Origin: DASXRA01 sp036506155 | Lineage (GTDB): Bacteria; Actinomycetota; Actinomycetes; Mycobacteriales; Jatrophihabitantaceae | NCBI GenBank assembly: GCA_036506155.1 | Contig: DASXSF010000140.1 | Coordinates: 1 to 62,562 of the forward strand | Direction: 5' to 3' | Length of the DNA: 62,562 nt | In this document: one piece after another, positions 17,006 through 28,219 of the stretch | How the letters are laid out: each line of letters begins with the position of its first letter | Position numbering within the stretch: the first letter of the stretch is position 1 | Position numbers and translations under genes: made by a program | Notes under the pieces: generated by a model | The model's input: the letters and a program-made list of their open reading frames with translations, nothing else | Database searches by the model: none | What the model was told of the DNA's origin: nothing

Positions 17006-17874
17006 TCTCCACGAAGCTCCGCGAGAACGGCCGCAAGCGGGCGGTCCCGGGCCGCCTCCTCAGGCGTGTGCTCGGCCAGCGGAGTCCGGGCGACCATCTC
17101 CCACACCCGGGCCATCGCGTCGAACAGCTCCGGCCGAGCGCCGGCGGCCGCCTGCGTCGCGGCGATCTCACGCATCTCGCCGACCCACCGGCCCGACTTG
17201 CTGGCGGCCATCGCCAGTCGGCGACCGGCCCAATCGCCGATACCGCGATACACGTCGGCGAGATCCGCCACGACAACATCGACGCAGTCGTAGGCCCCGG
17301 CGGTGAGCATCGCCTGCAGCAGCAGGCCGGTGAAGCCCTTGTAGACCGACGCCGTGCACATCTTCACTGCGGACGCCTGCCCGGGCCGATCCCCCACCAC
17401 GCGGGTGTCCACCTCCGGGGCATCGAGGTCGGCGATGCGTCGTGCGGACCGGCCGGAGAGGTAGACGATCGTGCGCCCGGCATCGCCGGGCGGCGGCCCG
17501 CTGATCGCCCCGTCGACCAGCTCGATGCCCGCCGGCGCCAGCACGTCCGTGGCGATGCGCGAGACCGTCATCGGCGAGATCGCGTTCAGCTCGGCGACCA
17601 GTGGTGTCACCCCGCCGCGCCGGGCGCTGGCCGCGATCATGCCGGCGATCTCGACAGCTCGGTCCGGCGGCCCGACGCTCACCACCACTTGTGCGGCCGC
17701 TACGACCGCGTCGAGGTCCGGCAGCAGTTCCAGCCCGGCGGCCTTGGCGAGGCGGACGGTCCGCGCACTCCGTCCGGCAACAGTGGCGACGACGCGGGCC
17801 CCGCCGCGGCGCCATGCGCGTCCCAGAGCGCTACCCATCGCGCCCGGGCTGACCACTCCGATGCTGACCGTCAT
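17002..17874 (-). CDS. NAD(P)-binding 3-hydroxyisobutyrate-dehydrogenase-like protein, DUF1932
   Basis: 290 residues. An N-terminal Rossmann fold carries VSIGVVSPGAMGSALG (GxxxMG) and the strand ARVVATVAGRSART. A DUF1932 C-terminal helical domain contains the catalytic-Lys region SAVKMCTASVYKGFTGLLLQ. ATG 17874 begins the fold; ATGs at 17883 and 17886 are close alternatives, and the frame to 18054 runs into the oxoprolinase. It sits between oxoprolinase (25-bp gap) and hydroxyacid oxidase (GTGA overlap). Probably oxidises a beta-hydroxy acid in the same pathway. Confidence 0.85.
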   Translation of the reverse strand: MTVSIGVVSPGAMGSALGRAWRRGGARVVATVAGRSARTVRLAKAAGLELLPDLDAVVAAAQVVVSVGPPDRAVEIAGMIAASARRGGVTPLVAELNAISPMTVSRIATDVLAPAGIELVDGAISGPPPGDAGRTIVYLSGRSARRIADLDAPEVDTRVVGDRPGQASAVKMCTASVYKGFTGLLLQAMLTAGAYDCVDVVVADLADVYRGIGDWAGRRLAMAASKSGRWVGEMREIAATQAAAGARPELFDAMARVWEMVARTPLAEHTPEEAARDRPLAAVLAELRGE

Positions 17875-17899
17875 GGCGGACATCATCCGCTGAGGCGAT

Positions 17900-21436
<3,537 letters not shown>

Positions 21437-21464
21437 TCGCTGCGCGGCTCCCCGCAGCCGGCCG

Positions 21465-21731
21465 TCAGGCTGCGTGACGCCGGTGACGCCCGCGGACGAC
21501 GAGCAGTGCGACCAAGACGGCGGCCGTGCCGGCGATGATCGCCCTGCCCGCGGGTGACTTGGCCCTGGCGATCAGGTTCTGCTTGGTCTGGTTGGCGAGG
21601 CGCTTGGGGCTGGTGCGCTCGGCGAGCTGGTCGACCGCCTCGGCCAGCGATGTGCGCGCCTGCTCGATGTCGCGCTGGATATCGTCAGCCGTCCTGTCCG
21701 CAGCCACGCTGAACTCCTCCTGGGAAGCCAT
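21465..21731 (-). CDS. DUF3618 small membrane protein
   Basis: 88 residues. An amphipathic, charged N-terminal half (ADDIQRDIEQARTSLAEAVD) is the DUF3618 signature, followed by one membrane helix near the C-terminus (AIIAGTAAVLVALLVV) and a basic tail. The longer frame up to 22292 crosses bcp and is false. Only 18 bp separates its start from divergent bcp, the same pairing as Rv2520c/bcp in M. tuberculosis as I recall. Role unknown, possibly envelope-associated. Confidence 0.85.
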   Translation of the reverse strand: MASQEEFSVAADRTADDIQRDIEQARTSLAEAVDQLAERTSPKRLANQTKQNLIARAKSPAGRAIIAGTAAVLVALLVVRGRHRRHAA

Positions 21732-21749
21732 TCGTGAAAGCCTAACCGC

Positions 21750-22214
21750 ATGACCCGACTCGCTCCCGGCGACACAGCGCCGGATTTCACCCTGCCGGAT
21801 GCCGACGGCAAGGACGTCTCCCTCGCGGACTTCCGCGGGCGCCGCGTCGTCGTCTACTTCTACCCCGCCGCGATGACGCCGGGCTGCACCACGCAGGCCT
21901 GCGATTTCCGGGATAGCCTGTCGTCCCTGGCGGCGGCAGGCATCGACGTCGTCGGCATCTCGCCTGACAAGCCGGACAAGCTCGCCAAGTTCCGTGAGCG
22001 TGATTCGCTGACGTTCCCGCTGCTGTCCGACCCGTCCCGGTCGGTGCTCGAGGCCTACGGCGCATACGGCGAGAAGACGATGTACGGCAAGAAGGTCACC
22101 GGCGTGATCCGTTCGACGTTCGTCGTCGACTCCGACGGCAAGATCGAGCAGGCGCAATACAACGTCAAGGCCACCGGGCACGTCGCGAAGCTGCGCCGTG
22201 ACCTCGGGCTCTGA
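21750..22214 (+). CDS. bcp: Peroxiredoxin, BCP family (thiol peroxidase)
   Basis: 154 residues, thioredoxin fold. Starts with PGDTAPDFTLPDADGKDVSL. The peroxidatic Cys is C46 in TPGCTTQACDFRD, and C51 five residues later is the resolving Cys of the atypical 2-Cys BCP type. Reduces hydrogen peroxide and organic hydroperoxides with thioredoxin. No clear ribosome site precedes the ATG, so a leaderless or short-leader transcript is likely given the 18-bp divergent gap. Confidence 0.95.
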   Translation: MTRLAPGDTAPDFTLPDADGKDVSLADFRGRRVVVYFYPAAMTPGCTTQACDFRDSLSSLAAAGIDVVGISPDKPDKLAKFRERDSLTFPLLSDPSRSVLEAYGAYGEKTMYGKKVTGVIRSTFVVDSDGKIEQAQYNVKATGHVAKLRRDLGL

Positions 22215-22262
22215 CGTCGCTCCGGCGAGGGCTCCAGCTCGACGGATAGGCTCGCGGACGCA

Positions 22263-22336
22263 GGGGCCGTAGCCCAATCGGCAGAGGCACACGGTTTAGG
22301 TCCGTGCCAGTGAGGGTTCGACTCCCTCCGGCCCCA
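22263..22336 (+). tRNA. tRNA-Leu-like, anticodon UAG, short variable arm
   Basis: 74-nt cloverleaf. Acceptor GGGGCCG/CGGCCCC; D stem GCC/GGC; anticodon stem CACGG/CCGTG with loop TTTAGGT, anticodon TAG at 22297-22299; five-base variable loop CCAGT; T stem GAGGG/CCCTC with TTCGACT; discriminator A at 22336. No CCA is encoded. The anticodon reads the Leu codon CUA, but bacterial tRNA-Leu normally has a long type-II variable arm, and this one is type I. A TAGGCT -10-like box lies at 22247-22252. The cloverleaf is certain; the charging amino acid is not. Confidence 0.85.
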
Positions 22337-22365
22337 CACCGCGACCGCGCTGGTGCGCCGGTAAC

Positions 22366-23970
22366 TCAGGGCAGGTCGCGTTTGCGCGGTTTGCCGATGA
22401 GAGTGCGCGGAAGCGCATCGACGAAGATCACGTCCCGGGGCACCTTGTAGCGGGCCAGGTTCGCTTTGACGAGCTCGCGCACCGCGTCCTCGTCGAGCGA
22501 CGACGCACCCGGCGCGCGCACCACGTAGGCGCGCAGCCGTTGTCCGAGCTCCGGGTCGGGCACGCCGACCACCGCTGCCTCGCTGACCCCGTCGTGGCCG
22601 GCGAGCAGCTCCTCTACCTCCGCCGGGAACACGTTCTCGCCGCCGGACACGATCATGTCGTCAGCGCGGCCGTCCACGAAGAGGCGGCCGTGCCGGTCGA
22701 CGTGGCCGATGTCTCCGCTGTCCATGAGGCCGCCGACGGTGCGCTTCCCGCCGCCACCCGTGTACCCGGTGAACTGGAAGCCGCTGCCGACGAAAACGCG
22801 CCCCACATCGCCGGGCGGCAGCGGCGTCCCGTCGTCGCCGAGCACCTTCACCGTGACGCCGAGGGGCGGGCAGCCCACGCACCCGGGCGCTTTACGCAGG
22901 TCATCGGGGGTGGCCACCGTGGCGAACGAAACCTCGGTGGAGCCGTACAGGTTATAGAGCACATTGCCGAACGCCGCCCGGGCCCGCACGGCGACGTCCG
23001 GAGTCAGCGGCGATCCGGCCACCGCGATGATGCGCAGCGACGACGTGTCTCGCAGCCATAGCTCGTCCTCGCCGAGGTCCAGTATGCGAGCCAACATGAC
23101 CGGGACGAGCGCCAACATGTCGCAACGGTGCTCGGCAACCGCATCGAGCGTTGCGGCCGGATCGAAGCGCCGCTGGACGATCACCGTAGTGCCGACCGCG
23201 AGTGCCATGGCGGCGCTGAGCAATCCCCAGGAATGGAACGCCGGCGCGGCCACGAACGCGCTCCGGCCGCCTCGGAGCGGGATCTTGCTGAGGAACCCGC
23301 CCGGTGGGACGAGCGACATGCGGAGCTCGCGCGGTGCGCCCTTCGGGATGCCCGTCGTCCCGCTCGTCAGCAGCACCAGCCGCTGGCGGATTGCCGGCTT
23401 CGGTGGCGGTACCGGCTCGGCGCCTGCGATCAGCTCGTCGACGCTGCGCCCCTCGCCGTCGTCCGTCCAGGCGAGCAGCCGGCCCAGAGGTGGCCGGTAG
23501 TCGCCCACCTCCGCGGCGAACTCTTCGTCGTGGATCAGCAACGCGAGGTCCTCGCGGATGCAGACATCGCGCAACTGCGGGCCGGCGAAGCCGGTGTTCA
23601 GCAGCACGGTCCTGGCGCCTACCTTCGCGCCGGCCACCAGCGATTCGAATAGCCGCCCGTGGTTGCGACAGAGGATCCCGACGCTCGCTCCGGCCGGGAG
23701 CCCGGCAGCGAGCCAGGCATTGGCCAGCGCATTCGACCGTTCCTCCAGCTCGGCGAAGGTAGTCGACCCGCGTTCGTCGATGATTGCCGCCTTGTGGCCG
23801 TGCAGCTGCGCCCCGGCGCTGACCAGCATGCCCAGCGGGCCGTACGCAGCCAGCCCACGCAGTGTCCGCAGGTATCGCTGCGGTGGCGCGATGGTCACCG
23901 CACCACTGGCGACCAGCGCCGCCGCCGAGAACACCTCGTCCACCGAGCGCTTCAACAGGCCGCGAAGCAC
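22366..23970 (-). CDS. AMP-dependent acyl-CoA synthetase/ligase
   Basis: 534 residues from GTG 23970. Adenylation motifs: A3 LLTSGTTGIPKGAP, A5 LYNLYGSTEVSFATV, A7 MDSGDIGHVDRHGRLFVDGR, and A10 Lys in RTLIGKPRKRDLP. Activates a carboxylic acid with ATP, then loads CoA or another acceptor. The N-terminal ~60 residues, before TTFAELEERS, form a hydrophobic cap. The start is uncertain: ATG 24006 would overlap the divergent small zinc-finger gene. No pathway genes lie next to it, so the acyl substrate is unknown. Confidence 0.9.
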   Translation of the reverse strand: MLRGLLKRSVDEVFSAAALVASGAVTIAPPQRYLRTLRGLAAYGPLGMLVSAGAQLHGHKAAIIDERGSTTFAELEERSNALANAWLAAGLPAGASVGILCRNHGRLFESLVAGAKVGARTVLLNTGFAGPQLRDVCIREDLALLIHDEEFAAEVGDYRPPLGRLLAWTDDGEGRSVDELIAGAEPVPPPKPAIRQRLVLLTSGTTGIPKGAPRELRMSLVPPGGFLSKIPLRGGRSAFVAAPAFHSWGLLSAAMALAVGTTVIVQRRFDPAATLDAVAEHRCDMLALVPVMLARILDLGEDELWLRDTSSLRIIAVAGSPLTPDVAVRARAAFGNVLYNLYGSTEVSFATVATPDDLRKAPGCVGCPPLGVTVKVLGDDGTPLPPGDVGRVFVGSGFQFTGYTGGGGKRTVGGLMDSGDIGHVDRHGRLFVDGRADDMIVSGGENVFPAEVEELLAGHDGVSEAAVVGVPDPELGQRLRAYVVRAPGASSLDEDAVRELVKANLARYKVPRDVIFVDALPRTLIGKPRKRDLP

Positions 23971-23993
23971 ACTGTGAGTTCTAGCATGGAGGC

Positions 23994-24188
23994 ATGGCAA
24001 CCGCACGGTGTGAGGGGCCGGGCTGCACCGGCACCGCCACTCAGACGACCGTTACGGGCCAGCGGTTGTGCGAACACTGCCACGACGGACGAGTGGCGGA
24101 CGAGTCCGCGTGCATGGCGCTCAACGGGGCGTCCCCTCCGGTGGCGTTCGTGCCCTGGTGGCGGCGCCTACTCGGCAGGCGCCAGTGA
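23994..24188 (+). CDS. Small zinc-ribbon-like protein
   Basis: 64 residues. Four cysteines in CEGPGC (C6, C11) and LCEHCHDG (C26, C29, with H28 and H30) suggest one structural zinc site. The C-terminus is hydrophobic then basic (VAFVPWWRRLLGRRQ), perhaps a membrane-touching tail. GGAGG is only one base from the ATG. Its last 21 bases overlap the convergent MBL-Rieske gene. No family name recognised. Confidence 0.55.
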   Translation: MATARCEGPGCTGTATQTTVTGQRLCEHCHDGRVADESACMALNGASPPVAFVPWWRRLLGRRQ

Positions 24189-25748
24189 CGCGCCCACGGG
24201 CGTGCAACGCAGGTCGTGCCCGATCGAGGTGAGGCACTTGCCGTCTGTGAGGCGCCACATCCAGCCGTGCATCTGGCAGGTGAGCACACCGTCTTGGACC
24301 TTGCCGAACCGGGACAGATCGGCCTTGAGGTGCGCGCACCGGCGCTGCACGAGCCAGCCGTCCAGCTCGATCATCTCGGCGGCCTCGGTGGCGTTCTGCT
24401 CGGTGTACCAGCCCTCGGCGTAGTTCAGCCGTTCCTCGGAGAGGCACTTGAAGAACGCGTAGATGAACTCGTTGTACGGGCCGATGCGCTGCGCCGAGAA
24501 CCGGCACGACAGGAACAACGAGTTGACCCAGTCGATCTCGTGGTCCGCGACCAGTTTCTCGAGGTACGCGCGGCGGGTGCGGAACCGGTAGCGCACCTTC
24601 TCCCCCGCGTACTCGCGCACCTCGCGGGCCACGAAATCGATCAAGATGTCAACGTCACCACGTGCCCCTTCATATCCAGAGTCCTCGGCCGTGAACCGCA
24701 CCCCGCCGTTGATGCCGGCGGCCATATGGTCCGCCTCTTCGAGCAGCGGCGTGAACCACTGCTTGATCTCGGCGAGGATGTCGATCTCGGGATGTGCCCA
24801 GCTCTTCTTGGCGATCTCGACCTCGGGCATGCGCCGGGCCTGCATGTCGCGCAGGTAGCCGGTCTTGTCACCGAAGATCGTCTGCGGGTCGACCGGATGC
24901 CGTGCCCGGCACTCGGGATCGGTCAGGTCGGCGACGGAGCCGGGCAGGAGTAGCCGCCCCTCGTTGTGACCCCGCTCGGCAAGCCAGTCGAGGTAGACGA
25001 GCTGATCGGGGAAGATGTTCGACTCGTCGCCGAAGATGTCGTTGAAACCCCACAGTTCCTCGTCGAGGAAACACGGTGGGCCGGCGATCGGGAAGACGAA
25101 TCGCGCCCCTGCCTCCTCGATGTAGCGCAACGTGCGGTCGAACTGCCGCTCGCGCTTCGTCCTGCCCAATGCCTGCTTCGCCCGCTTGGGCAGCTCGTAC
25201 ACCATCGGGAACCAGATCGCCCCGGAGAATTGCACCAGATACGCGTCGATCGGGCCCAGCTGCGTGAACGGGCTCAGTTCGGACGGCCGTGCGTCGTTCT
25301 GGTTCAGCAGCCGCGCCGTCCCGTCGTAGACCCACAGCGACGAATCGCCGATCGGGCCGTCGCTCGGCGATACCAGCGACTGGATCATGATCTGCAGCCC
25401 GTCGAGCTCGACGACTTCCTCGGACTCGGGCTTGACGAACGTCCGGAAGCCCAGGTCGCGGAGCTCGTCTTCGAGCTGCGACGTCGGGTAGTCGGGCAGC
25501 AGGACGGTGATGTCCTTGCGGATGTGGCGGCGCAGCTGCTCGGCGTCGAAGTGGTCGCGGTGCAGATGGCTGACGAACAGATAGTCGGCCTGCCCGACGG
25601 CGTCCCAATCGAGCTGCGAGTTGTCCGGGAACGGGAACCACGAGCCGAAGTAGGCCGGGTTCACCCAGGGATCGGTGAGGACACTGCCGTACGCGGTCTC
25701 GATCAGCATGCTGGCGTGGCCCAGTCCGGTCACTCGCATGCCTGTCAC
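24168..25748 (-). CDS. Metallo-beta-lactamase-fold protein fused to C-terminal Rieske [2Fe-2S] domain
   Basis: 526 residues. The N-terminal MBL domain has VSHLHRDHFD (H61, H63, D65, H66). The C-terminal Rieske domain has CAH (C471, H473) and CQMH (C491, H494). This resembles the parts of CMP-N-acetylneuraminate hydroxylase-like proteins but in reversed order. GTG 25748 is favoured because it overlaps the GNAT stop (GTGA); ATG 25739 is the alternative. Probably a cytoplasmic redox enzyme, with substrate and electron partner unknown. Confidence 0.85.
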   Translation of the reverse strand: MTGMRVTGLGHASMLIETAYGSVLTDPWVNPAYFGSWFPFPDNSQLDWDAVGQADYLFVSHLHRDHFDAEQLRRHIRKDITVLLPDYPTSQLEDELRDLGFRTFVKPESEEVVELDGLQIMIQSLVSPSDGPIGDSSLWVYDGTARLLNQNDARPSELSPFTQLGPIDAYLVQFSGAIWFPMVYELPKRAKQALGRTKRERQFDRTLRYIEEAGARFVFPIAGPPCFLDEELWGFNDIFGDESNIFPDQLVYLDWLAERGHNEGRLLLPGSVADLTDPECRARHPVDPQTIFGDKTGYLRDMQARRMPEVEIAKKSWAHPEIDILAEIKQWFTPLLEEADHMAAGINGGVRFTAEDSGYEGARGDVDILIDFVAREVREYAGEKVRYRFRTRRAYLEKLVADHEIDWVNSLFLSCRFSAQRIGPYNEFIYAFFKCLSEERLNYAEGWYTEQNATEAAEMIELDGWLVQRRCAHLKADLSRFGKVQDGVLTCQMHGWMWRLTDGKCLTSIGHDLRCTPVGASLAPAE

Positions 25749-26287
25749 GGTAACGGTTGGTCAGTGTCCAGCAGCGACCACACCTCCATGTCCTGCCGGA
25801 CGCCGGCCACCGGAAAGGCGCTGCGCAGCACGCCCTCTCGGGTCATGCCGAGCCGTCGTGCCACAGCGATGCTGCGCTCGTTGCTCGGTGTGCAGTGCCA
25901 TTCGATGCGGTGCACGCCGCGCTCGAACGCCCACGCGATCAGGTGCCGCACCGAGGTCGTCATCAGCCCGCGGCCCTGCGCGTCGGGAGCCAGCCATACA
26001 CCGAGCTCGGCAACCCCGAACGCCACGTCGAACACCCGGAACAGCGCGCCACCCACCAGCCGATCGCCGAGCCATATCCCGAAGATGTGTCCGTCGTCGG
26101 CCGCGTGCCGCTCGGCGTAGCGCTGCAGGAACTCGCGAGCGCCCGCCTCGTCCGTGATCGTCGTCGCCCAGGGCAGCCATGGCGCGAGATGCGGGCGGGC
26201 GCCCTCCAGGAACTCCGTGAACTCGCCTGCATGCCAGGGCTCGAGCGCGCGTAGGTCGGCGTCGTCGCTCAGGGACAGCTTCAGCAT
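25745..26287 (-). CDS. RimJ/RimL-type GNAT acetyltransferase
   Basis: 180 residues. GNAT fold with the acetyl-CoA loop VWLAPDAQGRGLMTTSVRHL and the RimJ-type end RIEWHCTPSNERSIAVARRL. ATG 26287 follows GGAGG, so the in-frame codon at 26308 is not used. Coupled to the MBL-Rieske gene by a 4-base overlap and divergent from a TetR gene. May acetylate protein N-termini or a small amine. Confidence 0.9.
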   Translation of the reverse strand: MLKLSLSDDADLRALEPWHAGEFTEFLEGARPHLAPWLPWATTITDEAGAREFLQRYAERHAADDGHIFGIWLGDRLVGGALFRVFDVAFGVAELGVWLAPDAQGRGLMTTSVRHLIAWAFERGVHRIEWHCTPSNERSIAVARRLGMTREGVLRSAFPVAGVRQDMEVWSLLDTDQPLP

Positions 26288-26308
26288 CGCGTCCTCCATC
26301 CATAACAA

Positions 26309-26321
26309 ACGTTCGGTACGT
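26309..26321. promoter_or_regulatory. Dyad in the GNAT/tetR divergent gap
   Basis: ACGTTCGGTACGT: five of six base pairs match around a central G. It lies 12 bases before the tetR ATG and 21 bases before the GNAT start, a usual place for a TetR autoregulatory operator. Confidence 0.5.
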
Positions 26322-26333
26322 ATGCTAGCTCAC

Positions 26334-26915
26334 ATGCCAGCACCGACTGACCACGAGGCTCGCAGGCGTGACGTCTCCGAGGCGGTGTGGCGGGTGCTCG
26401 CCCGACACGGCTTCGGCGGCCTGACATTGCGTGCCGTGGCCGCCGAAATGGGAGCCTCTACGGGTCTGCTGACCCACTACTTCCCGTCCAAGGAGGCGCT
26501 CGTACGGCACGCACTCGCCGTCGCCGAGGAGCGCAGCACGACCCGGCCGCTGCGGCAGGGCGGCGGGCTGCGCGAGGCGCTGCTCGACGTGCTGCCGCTC
26601 TCCGCGACGTCGCGGACGATGAACCGGGTATGGGTCAGCTCGTGGGACGCCGCACTCGGCGATGCCGAACTCCACGCCGCGGAGCGGGCCCGGTACAAAC
26701 GCTGGCGTGCCCGGTTGTATCCGCTGGTCGTGGACGCCCAGCGCCGCGGCGACCTGCCGGCGGGCCGCCCCGACGATCTTGTGGCCATAGTGGCTGCGTT
26801 CACCCACGGCCTGGTCGTGCAGGCGCTCTTCGACCCGAGGACGTTCCCCCGCGCCCGTCAGGTCGCGCTCCTCGACGATTTCCTCAAAGGGTTGAAGCCG
26901 GCAACGATTGCTTGA
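26334..26915 (+). CDS. TetR-family transcriptional regulator
   Basis: 193 residues. The HTH occupies about residues 10-55 (VLARHGFGGLTLRAVAAEMG, then STGLLTHYFPSKEALVRHAL). The C-terminal ligand domain resembles BetI-like TetR_C proteins. ATG 26334 is chosen; ATG 26322 is possible, and the long upstream frame crosses the GNAT gene. Divergent from GNAT/MBL-Rieske with a dyad in the gap, so it probably controls these. The subtilase gene follows 64 bp downstream and may be read through from here. Confidence 0.88.
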   Translation: MPAPTDHEARRRDVSEAVWRVLARHGFGGLTLRAVAAEMGASTGLLTHYFPSKEALVRHALAVAEERSTTRPLRQGGGLREALLDVLPLSATSRTMNRVWVSSWDAALGDAELHAAERARYKRWRARLYPLVVDAQRRGDLPAGRPDDLVAIVAAFTHGLVVQALFDPRTFPRARQVALLDDFLKGLKPATIA

Positions 26916-26979
26916 TTCACATCGACGATCTGCGATCTACTCAGTCGCGGCACCCAGCGGACTCCGGGGAGGGCACGAC

Positions 26980-28197
26980 ATGACAGAGCAGCGCGCAGCC
27001 TGGTGGAATGACCACGAGCTGCGCAGGACGCGCCTGCGCAGGCACGTGGAGATCGTCACCGAGGCGCGGCCTGAGATCGCCGTGGCGACCGGGGGGTCAG
27101 ACGATCTTGCAGACATGCAACACATGCACCGCGGCGGAGCGATCCTGGTTCGCGACGCCGACCTGGCTCGGGTGGCAGCGATCGTCCCGGGCGACGTTGA
27201 GCGGAGCCTCATCAACGGCGTGAGCTTGTACCGCTTACGTGACGTTGACACGGAGACGGCGCTGGCGCAGATCGACAACCAGCTCGGCGTGGGTGTGGCG
27301 ACACCGGACCACGTCCTGCACATAACGATATCGGGCCTGTGCCCGGCGAGCGAACCGGAGGACGTCGCCCTCCCCCCGTATCCTGCGGTGAATCGTGACC
27401 CAGCGTCCGACGGCAGCGGCGTGCTCGTTTCGGTGGTCGACACCGGATTCCTGCCGAGCCTCGCCGATCAACAGCACCCGTGGCTGGCAGGCGTTATGGG
27501 CGACGATGAGAGCTACGACCCGGCCAACATCCGGCCGTTTGAGGGGCACGGCACGTTTGTCGCCGGAATCGTCCGGTGCCTGGCGCCGGCGGCGCAGGTG
27601 CGCGTCGAGGGCTTCCTGACGCATGGCGGCACTATCTTCGAGTCCGAGATCATCACCCAGCTGGATGATGCGCTCGACCGGGTGCCCGACATCATCTCCC
27701 TGTCCGCTGGCACCCTGACCAGGCACAATCTCCCCCCGCTGAGCTTCGACGTCTTCTGGGAGAGCCGACTGCGCCACTACAAGGGGACCGTACTCGTTGC
27801 GGCGGCCGGCAATGACCAGCATCGGGGCCCATTCTGGCCCGCCGCATTCCCGTGGGCAGTCTCAGTCGGTGCGCTGGACCAGCAGAACAAGCGGGCGGAA
27901 TTTACGAACTACGGGAGCTGGGTCGACGTCTATGCGCCGGGCGTCGACATCGTCAACGCGTTTCCCAACGGGGTCTACACGTATCAAGAGCCGCCGCGCA
28001 TGGATGAGGCGCACAAGTTCGAGCACGGCATGGCGCGATGGAGCGGGACCTCGTTTTCCACGCCTATCGTCGCAGGAATGATCGCAGCGCGGATGTCCGA
28101 GACTGGTGAGAGCGGCCGCCAGGCGGCCGACGCGCTGCTGACGATGGCGCGGCAGAACGCGCGACCGCGCGTCGGCGCGATCCTGAAGCCGACCTGA
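26980..28197 (+). CDS. S8 subtilisin-like serine protease without signal peptide
   Basis: 405 residues. Catalytic triad: D154 (VVDTGFLPS), H190 (GHGTFVAGIV), S358 (SGTSFSTPIVAGM); oxyanion Asn N278 (AAAGNDQ). The ~150-residue N-terminal region is not a normal I9 propeptide and there is no signal peptide or membrane helix, so the protease looks cytoplasmic. ATG 26980 follows GGGGAGGG. It is 22 bp from the CHAT gene on the same strand and followed by an ECF sigma factor. Inference: it processes a regulatory partner rather than nutrients. Confidence 0.9.
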   Translation: MTEQRAAWWNDHELRRTRLRRHVEIVTEARPEIAVATGGSDDLADMQHMHRGGAILVRDADLARVAAIVPGDVERSLINGVSLYRLRDVDTETALAQIDNQLGVGVATPDHVLHITISGLCPASEPEDVALPPYPAVNRDPASDGSGVLVSVVDTGFLPSLADQQHPWLAGVMGDDESYDPANIRPFEGHGTFVAGIVRCLAPAAQVRVEGFLTHGGTIFESEIITQLDDALDRVPDIISLSAGTLTRHNLPPLSFDVFWESRLRHYKGTVLVAAAGNDQHRGPFWPAAFPWAVSVGALDQQNKRAEFTNYGSWVDVYAPGVDIVNAFPNGVYTYQEPPRMDEAHKFEHGMARWSGTSFSTPIVAGMIAARMSETGESGRQAADALLTMARQNARPRVGAILKPT

Positions 28198-28219
28198 TCG
28201 ACAAAAGTGCGACTGCGAT

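Noticed and set aside
22263..22336. tRNA as an integration site for a mobile element
   Set aside because: No integrase, no direct repeat of the tRNA 3' end and no mobile genes nearby.
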